A stretch of 64,000 bases of DNA, taken from the NCBI RefSeq assembly GCF_041734735.1, contig NC_134883.1:32873764-32937763 (forward strand), in the 5' to 3' direction. Positions 57,421-64,000 of this stretch are shown here, piece by piece (position 1 is the first letter of the stretch; each line of letters starts with the position of its first letter). The notes under the pieces were generated by a model, which worked only from the letters and a program-made list of their open reading frames with translations, made no database searches and was not told where the DNA came from. A program made the translations under genes and the position numbers. Origin of the DNA: Babylonia areolata (Eukaryota; Mollusca; Gastropoda; Neogastropoda; Buccinidae).

Positions 57421-59289
57421 TTCGCTAACTCCAACAAAATTGCCGCACGGACTGGCCTTCCGTTTAACTTCTGTTCTTCGGCACCCAAACTAGGTTTTAG
57501 TCGGAAGTTTCGAGGCCGCACATGAAGACTTAACAGCTGACAGTAATCAGCGCTAATTAATAAACCGACCGCCGATTCTCTGCGCCACTGCGAATCCTTG
57601 TGGTAAAACTCGCGAGTAGATAATTACATTCTGACGTGATTTTCTCATGCAGTGACTGAGGGTTCAAACCTTGAAAAGTTCGATCAATCGCGAAGAACAC
57701 TACTCTGAGATCAAGGTCTAACTCTGTGCCGAACAATTTAACTGGAGCATTGTCACATGGATTAATCATCAACGAACGAAGGCGTGTAAAAATGAAAGTA
57801 TCTAGGATTTTATCCTAGATAAATCTAATGCAACCCAAATCTGTTCAACTGCACACAATATGTAAACGCACGCAACATGTCTAATTCAAGGGTCAAGGTC
57901 ACTCCACCACACGCCCCTTTTCCCATTCCCGCCCCATCTCATCGCTCTCCCGTCAGTTGGCAGGTACATAAACGGTGCCAGCAGTTTCTCACGACATAAA
58001 GTAAATGGGTTTAAAATTTTCCTCACACTATGTAATGCAGACACTCCTTCAGCATGTAACCGGTGATCTGGAACTGTACAGGCACAGGTTTCCCCCATCC
58101 CAACCCCCCCGTGCCGACATAACTAACGTCTCAAAAAGGGGGGGGGGGGGGCACAAAGAGAGATATGAAGAAAGAAGAAAAAAAAATGAAGAAGAAAACA
58201 CTTTTTAAACTTTTTAATGACTTGATGATCTTTCCTGCTCTCTCTCTCTCTCGCCCCTCCCCTTTCCACCCCCCTCCTCTACCCCACCCCCTCCCCTCCC
58301 GCACCTCCTGGATACAAGGGAGCCCACTCACAGCTCACAAGCAGCCAACTATCCCTCAAGCCAAAATGTCAGCTTTTCCGGTAGCTGAAATCCAACACCT
58401 CACACAGGTTCAACTGCACACAAGAGTTTAACCTTTGGGGGAGCGCGCGGAGGGCGAGAGAGATGGGGGAGAGGGGGGGGGGGGGAATGAAAATGTCAGG
58501 CCAAGCCCCTGCTGTTTTGGAACGGGGCCCGTGGTCGTCCCTAGCTCGGCGAAGAAGACTCTCAAACACCGTTCCCACGTTTAACATCTTCCTGTCGGAA
58601 CGACGACCAGCAGGAGTAGAAGGAGAGGGGAGGAGCGGCCCCGTTTGTCGGGGCTGGTCCGCATGGAAGTCGTTGTGGATGTTAGTTTGGAGAACCCACA
58701 ACACGTCGCCTCTACCCCGTCACAACATTAACCACCTTGAGCCTACAGCTGGTGTGATATTTTGGTTCAGCGACTAAACGCTTAACGCCGCTCCTTGTTT
58801 AGTAAGTAAGCCTACCTTACCACGCCGCGGATGGAATGGGTTCGGTGTCTACGAGAGAGAAAAAAAAAAAAAAAAAAAAAGCTGTGGAGAGACACACGAT
58901 ACTGGTAACTTTGCGTATGTGTGGATTTTCAGCGGCACCGCACTCCACTGACAATCTTCCTTCCGCAGCTGTCCTGTCCGCTTCATTGAGCTAATCTTCA
59001 GCTTGCACTCTTCACAGAACCGGGCTTTGGCGTACAACCGACAGTCTCAGACCTGGAGGAATCTGGTGAACAGTTCATCCGTGCGGCACCGAAAATTTAA
59101 AAAAAATCTTGTCACTCACAAAGTTAAGGACGGTGGGAAATCGAGAGAAAATACTTGCGCACGTGTGGTGACATTCAGCAGGATCCTTAAGTTAAAAACA
59201 GTTTTCATTTGATAATTAGACTTCTTGGTGTGCTGTAGTGTGTACAACTCATTTTCCCCAAGCACTGTATCTCGATACTGACAAGCTGA
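57421..59289. other. Unassigned DNA
   Basis: G-run at 58138-58150, (CT)n at 58239-58251, G-run at 58474-58486 and A-run at 58860-58880. A GC-rich stretch at 58500-58700 has long open frames on both strands but no recognisable domain. Confidence 0.45.
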
Positions 59290-59475
59290 ACACACGACCC
59301 GTTGGCAGTCATGTTTGGGATTGTGACGTTTCGGACTTTTATAATTCCTCGTGTTTTCGTCGTACGAGACCCGAACAAAGCAGACGGGAGGAAATGGGAC
59401 TCAAATCCAGGATCACTTGGACAGAGGATTGGAGCTTTGACCACTGCGCCAACAATCATACATGGTCCCTGCAAA
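59290..59475 (-). mobile_element. tRNA-headed SINE or tRNA-like fragment (third type)
   Basis: On the minus strand TGGCGCAGTGG (59441-59451) is an exact match to the A-box consensus. About 32 nt downstream lies GGATTTGAGTCCC (59396-59408), a good B-box. The spacing is that of a tRNA gene, but a cloverleaf acceptor stem is not evident. The following ~100 bp (CGGGTCTCGTACGACG..) differ from the other SINEs here. A functional tRNA gene is unlikely. Confidence 0.6.
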
Positions 59476-61178
59476 CACATTGGTATTCACCCATTCACCC
59501 CTTTCATCACTTTCCCCTAACACCACTACTCCACCACCCACCCTCTCTCTCTCTCTCGTATTATTCTTTTTGTTTGTCTTGAGTCCCTCGCTCTGGTTCT
59601 GTCTGTATGTCTGTATCTAAATATCTATCTGTTTATCTGTCTGTCTGTCTATCTCTCTACGTATTTATCAATCTGTCTGTCTTTCTCTCCGCCTTCTCTA
59701 CCTCCCGCAGTCAGCCTTGACCTCGTGCGTTTATTTCTGTGAAGCGCACATCTGGACACACACACACACACACACACACACATACGCTGAACATCGAAGC
59801 GTTCCGTTATCAGTGATGGTATCTGCCTGAGTGTGCTGGAAAACGTACAGACTGGCTCTCGCCTTGTGACTGGAGATCCCATCCCTCTGACCCCCCCACC
59901 AGACGTGTTGGGGTGGTTGGCCTGCCCATGTACATACACACAAGTGTCCCATCTGGGCCCCAGTAAGACCCCCCTCCCTCGCCTCCAGAGAGAATCAGAT
60001 AACTTCTTCACAGGGAATCCTAGAACCTCAACACTATTAGCCATCACAGAGGGGAGATCTATCCCAGAGATGTCGTAGCTTTGTTCTTTGTCTTGGCAGA
60101 GAAAAAAAAAAAAGAAGAAAAACGAAGAGGGAAAATTGCTTTCCTGTATCTCTCCGTACAACTGCCCTCAGACTGACAGACTTTCTATTTTGGGGAGTCT
60201 GTTCGTTTCTCTATGTTCTTTTTTTTATATCTACGTTTTATTGTTGTTCTTTACTTGATTTATCAACGCTTTGAAACCCCCTTACCCTTATCAAAAGACC
60301 GCCTTTGAAGAGAACGTTCGCCGTCAAACTAACAAAGAGTGAAGAAACAAAAAAACTGGACAAGCAAATAAATTATTAACAAACCTCAAAAGAAGTCGAA
60401 TAACTTTTTTTAAAATCTATATGTCATCCGTATTGTTATTTTTCCATTGATTACAAAATATGCCACTGTGTATGAACCAGCTTCCACCAGCAGAGACATC
60501 TGCCACACATTTAGTGTTGCTCCTTTTTGAGAGCATATAATCATATATGAAAAAAGAAATTGAAACAAATACCTTTCAACAGCCCAAGCCCCTTGTGAGG
60601 CAAATGTCATAACTTTGGGGGCTGAATTCACATGGAAAACAAAACTATTCACATCTTTATTTCCCGTTAAAGCCGACAATGTATGAATTGTTGAAGGGTT
60701 TCAAAAACATCTTTTAAAACAAATCAATAACATAATCGAAACATTCAAGAACCGAAACATTATTTCAAGTGGAACATCCTAAAAAAAATCATTTAATATA
60801 TATATATATATTTAATTCACATGTCTAAACACGGTTTGTTTGTTTTTTGTTTTGTTTTTTTTTGTTTTGTTTTGGTTTTTGGTTTTTGTTTGTTTGTTTG
60901 TGTTTTTTTGTAGTTTTTTTTAGTCGTGCGAAGAAATAATAAAAACATCATTTTGAACAATTCATGAAAACAAATACTGTAATGATTATACAGTTGACAG
61001 TGAGTTCGAAAGAATCAAATAATAATCTAAAAACCCACACACACAAAAAAAAAGAACATTGAGATGGGAGGTCCAAAATCTTAAACATGTCAATAAAAAG
61101 ATGTCAACTTAACGCGGAGTTTGTTTGTTTTAATAAATAACAGTAAGAAAACACAATGAGAGGGGGTGAAAGGGAAAG

Positions 61179-61216
<38 letters not shown>

Positions 61217-61952
61217 TTATTCCAAGCAACGTCATGTTTGTTTTGTGAGGACGAGGGGAAAGCCATGGAGCAGCACTTGACCTTTAGCGCACAGTGACAG
61301 TGTGTTGGTTGCCACGGGCTGCACGTGGCGGCAGGCTGAAGAGGCCAGCCCCTTCTGTCCACTGTTTTTCTTCCCCTCCCCAAACACACCGCCTCCAGCG
61401 CAATGCAGGGCGCAGCCTCTCAACCCTGAAATGTGACCCTTGGCCATCAGTTTTATATCCAGTCCTTGTATTGATTTTTCTTTCTCTCTCTCTCTCTCTC
61501 ACGTCCTCTTTATTTCTGAGTTTTGTTTTTCTTGCTTGTTTCGAAACACTCATCTGTTGCAACCAAACATAATTCACGAGTACTCCCCCGTGCCATCTTA
61601 TATCATTCAGCCGAAAGGTTATTCGATATTAAACTTACATTCACAAGTTCTCTTTCAATGCAGTGTTATAAGTACCATCACGGAAAAAAATATATTCATG
61701 ATTGATTTTGAACAATACTTCACCTTTCTCACTAGCATTGAACCAAGACGCCATAAACTGTTGATACTCATACGTCAAACAACCAATTCATAAGACTTCA
61801 AAATAAAAAGAAGTCAACAACAATAGTGAACTGGTACTTTTGCTGGCGATAGTTACGAAAGGATGAACAATGTGACATGAGCTGTCTGGATCAGATACCG
61901 GTTTTGTTCTAAGTATTGAAGAAGAAATACGTAATGTGACTAGGGGGGAAAC
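59476..61952. other. Unassigned, largely A/T-rich DNA
   Basis: TCTG/TATC tetranucleotides at 59600-59690, (CA)n at 59757-59781, TTTG/T-rich DNA at 60838-60920, (GA)n at 61184-61213 and (CT)n at 61483-61500. No gene is supported. Confidence 0.5.
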
Positions 61953-62045
61953 GCCAGGTGTCCACTGATTTTCTCACTTCAGATAACCGAGGTCCCGCGT
62001 GCAGCATGCACTTAGTGCACGTAAAAGAACCCGACAAGGACGCGG
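61953..62045 (+). mobile_element. SINE fragment (middle part), interrupted by another copy
   Basis: GGTGTCCACTGATTTTCTCA, GATAACCGAGGTCCCGCGTG and CAGCATGCACTTAGTGCACG, then TAAAAGAACCC, align with the middle of the 1-424 family read on the plus strand. The match stops just after GAACCC, where a new copy's head region begins. Confidence 0.75.
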
Positions 62046-62412
62046 GTGTCACGGGTTCGAAGCCCAGACACGGTCAATGATTTCTATTCCCGCACCTCCA
62101 CCCATCCCCCCCTACCGCCCACTCCACTGGACCTTGAGTGCTGGTCTTGATGCTTGCCTTTTTGATGACACGATAGACCGAGTGGGTCTTATTTACAGCA
62201 TACCCATAGCGCACGTGAAATAATCCACAGTAACAAAAGAGTTTTCCTGGCTACATTTCTGTAGGAAAGAAATCAACTTTCACAGTAAAACAAATACACT
62301 TGCAGACAGAACAAGAAAAAAAATCATGTCGCGCTGCACAGTGACGAGGCGCTCTCCCCAGAGAAAACAGTCAGAATTTCACACTGAGAAATCTGTTGAC
62401 AGTAGCCAACAC
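62046..62412 (+). mobile_element. tRNA-derived SINE (family of 1-424), nearly complete
   Basis: It contains a B-box-like GGGTTCGAAGCCC, CTGGACCTTGAGTGCTGGTC, CACGATAGACCGAG, CACGTGAAATAATCCACAGT, AGGCGCTCTCCCCAGAGAAA and AATTTCACACTGAGAAATCT near the 3' end, in family order. The A-box part is not visible. Instead of the ATACAA tail, the 3' end continues into an ACAAC/ACAAT/ACAGT array. Confidence 0.82.
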
Positions 62413-62970
62413 AATACAGTACAGAAACAACACAACAAAATCACACTGACAAATCTGTTGACAGTAGCCAACACAATACAATACAGAATCAACACAACAC
62501 AATACAAAACAACACAACACAATACAGTACAACACAACACAATACAGTACAACACAACACAACACAATGCAATACAGAAACAACGCAACACAACACAATA
62601 CAACACAACACAACACAATACAACACAACACAATACAGTACAACACAACACAACACAGTACAACACAACACAATACAGTACAACACAACACAACACAGTA
62701 CAACACAACACAATACAGAAACAACACAACACAATACAGTACAACACAACACAACACAGTACAACACAACACAGTACAACACAACACAACACAATACAGT
62801 ATAACACAACACAACACAGTACAACACAATATAAGACAGAAACAACACAATACAGTACAACACATCAGAACGCAATACAGTACAACACAACACAACACAA
62901 CACACAAACAACACGATACAATACACAAACAACACAACACAATACACAAACAACACAACACACAACCGAC
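62379..62970. repeat. SINE 3' end duplicated, then ACAAC/ACAAT/ACAGT pentanucleotide array
   Basis: TCACACTGASAAATCTGTTG and ACAGTAGCCAACACAATAC occur at 62379 and again at 62441 (62-bp step). Nearly 500 bp of ACAAC, ACAAT, ACAGT and ACAAA pentamers follow, with a few GAAAC interruptions. Long open frames on both strands (poly-Asn/Thr/Gln, and Cys/Val/Leu) are artefacts. Confidence 0.93.
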
Positions 62971-63522
62971 AAGCATGCCCGAGTGCACGCGGCCAACGAC
63001 ATCAAACGGCCGCACTGAATGGCACTGGAAGCACTGACATTTTGCCACCAAACTTCTTTCTGACCCCGCTGACACGTTCCCATGTTTATCACGTGTCACC
63101 GATACCTCACGTCTCTCCTTCTTCCCCTTCCCCCACTACCCCACCCCACCCCACCACCGTCTACTTTTTCTTCTTTTTTTTTCTCTCTCTTTTTTTTTTT
63201 TCGGTGATAAAAGGGGGTCAGTCAATGAAACGACTGAGATGAATGTGAATGGAACAAGCTGTCACCCTTGGTTTCGGTTCGAGCTCTCTTCGCTCCACCC
63301 TGCACCCCCCCCCCTCTCTCTCTCTCTCTCTCTGTCTCTGTGTCTAATATATAATACACATAGCGTCACACACACACACACACACGCTCACACACACACA
63401 CACACACACACACAATCGCGCGCGCGCTCACACACACACACGCTCACACACACACACGTTCACACAAACTGGTACTCTAACACACACACACACACACACA
63501 CACTGGCACACAATCGCAGCGT

Positions 63523-63553
<31 letters not shown>

Positions 63554-64000
63554 GCACACAATCGCAGCGTCACACACCCACGCCCATATGCACACTCACA
63601 CACACAACACAGAGCCAATACTGAATAAAGAACAACCGTTCTCGACATCACATGCGTGAGCTGTGCAAATGCAATGCGTGCGTGACATTGACTGACAGCC
63701 AGCCAGCCAGTTAATTTGACACAAACAAAAAGGTTCCTGTTCCTCTGTCTTCTCCACTTGTTTATCAAAACATGGGGCACACGCAAACACTCCAGTCGTG
63801 TCCCCTTGGCCCAGTCCACCTTCATTCCGGGAACAATCACTGCTATCCTGACAATGACTGCCATCCCTGCCTCCCAGCCACGACCCCCTCACGCCCCCCC
63901 CCCCCCTCCGCACGTCTCCCCTCCCCCCCCCCGCCCCCCAGGCCCCCTGTCCATCAACTGTGACCCAGTCTGACCTGCTGGTTGATCACGACAGCATGTC
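62971..64000. repeat. Unassigned DNA, then (CT)n and (CA)n mosaic
   Basis: T/C-rich DNA at 63115-63203, (CT)n at 63316-63335, and CA/CGCA/CTCACA mosaic at 63366-63562, within which ACTGGCACACAATCGCAGCG occurs twice (near 63501 and 63550). C-runs lie at 63895-63945. No gene. Confidence 0.8.

Noticed and set aside
58369-58777. GC-rich overlapping frames of 104-111 codons as a possible gene
   Set aside because: Open on both strands with no recognisable motif. GC-rich composition alone explains the missing stops.
62326-63099. Frames of 230-242 codons (Asn/Thr/Gln-rich or Cys/Val/Leu-rich)
   Set aside because: The pentanucleotide array and SINE end fully explain them.

Overview
The window looks like non-coding, repeat-dominated DNA from an animal, most likely a mollusc and probably a marine snail. 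This rests on three things: tRNA-headed SINEs of a type I associate with snails, 5'-truncated LINEs ending in short tandem tails, and an extreme density of compound microsatellites (TG/CA, TA, CT/GA) with long poly-G and poly-C runs. There are no operons, bacterial-style genes, rRNA, CRISPR arrays or recognisable retrovirus or LTR pieces. The host assignment is inference from repeat style, not from a marker gene.

One long open reading frame stands out: 27842-30868 (+), 1008 codons without an intron. Its middle-to-C-terminal part carries, in order and with sensible spacing, every acidic residue expected of a FEN1/XPG-type PIN nuclease (D590, D633, E724/D726, D750/D752, D812, followed by a GIG hairpin). 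It ends in a nine-cysteine CXC (Tesmin/TSO1-type) zinc-binding domain. The N-terminal 580 residues belong to no family I can name with certainty. A diverged direct repeat of about 120 bp lies on both sides (26837-26957 and 31377-31498), so the gene may be cargo or the core of a mobile or duplicated unit. This is the best candidate for an undescribed system.

Layout. 1-424: tRNA-derived SINE. 1.2-2.3 kb: TG arrays. 2.5-3.1 kb: LINE 3' end. 4.0-4.8 kb: compound microsatellites enclosing a second SINE family. 5.07-5.79 kb: CR1/L2-like LINE end. 7.39-8.45 kb: 34-bp minisatellite with a 306-bp higher-order repeat. 13.6-14.1 kb and 20.4-20.9 kb: ends of two RNase H-type LINEs. 15.4-15.7 kb: old SINE. 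23.7-24.1 kb: ACTGT pentanucleotide DNA. 26.8-31.5 kb: the nuclease gene and flanks. 34-39.8 kb and 41.2-47.7 kb: almost continuous simple repeats, including a polypyrimidine block at 44.4-45.25 kb. 48.08-48.45 kb: SINE. 48.6-48.98 kb: CCAAT/E-box cluster that could be a host promoter. 49.5-51.2 kb: about four degenerate tandem copies of a ~420-bp unit. 52.0-52.9 kb: LINE plus tRNA-like SINE. 57.15-57.42 kb: SINE fragment inside a ~75-bp duplication. 59.3-59.5 kb: another tRNA-headed SINE. 61.95-62.97 kb: nested SINEs whose tail has expanded into a pentanucleotide array.

Apart from the nuclease gene and the broken LINE pieces, the open frames are products of simple repeats read in several frames (poly-Cys/Val, poly-His/Thr, poly-Leu/Ser). 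No second protein gene can be supported.
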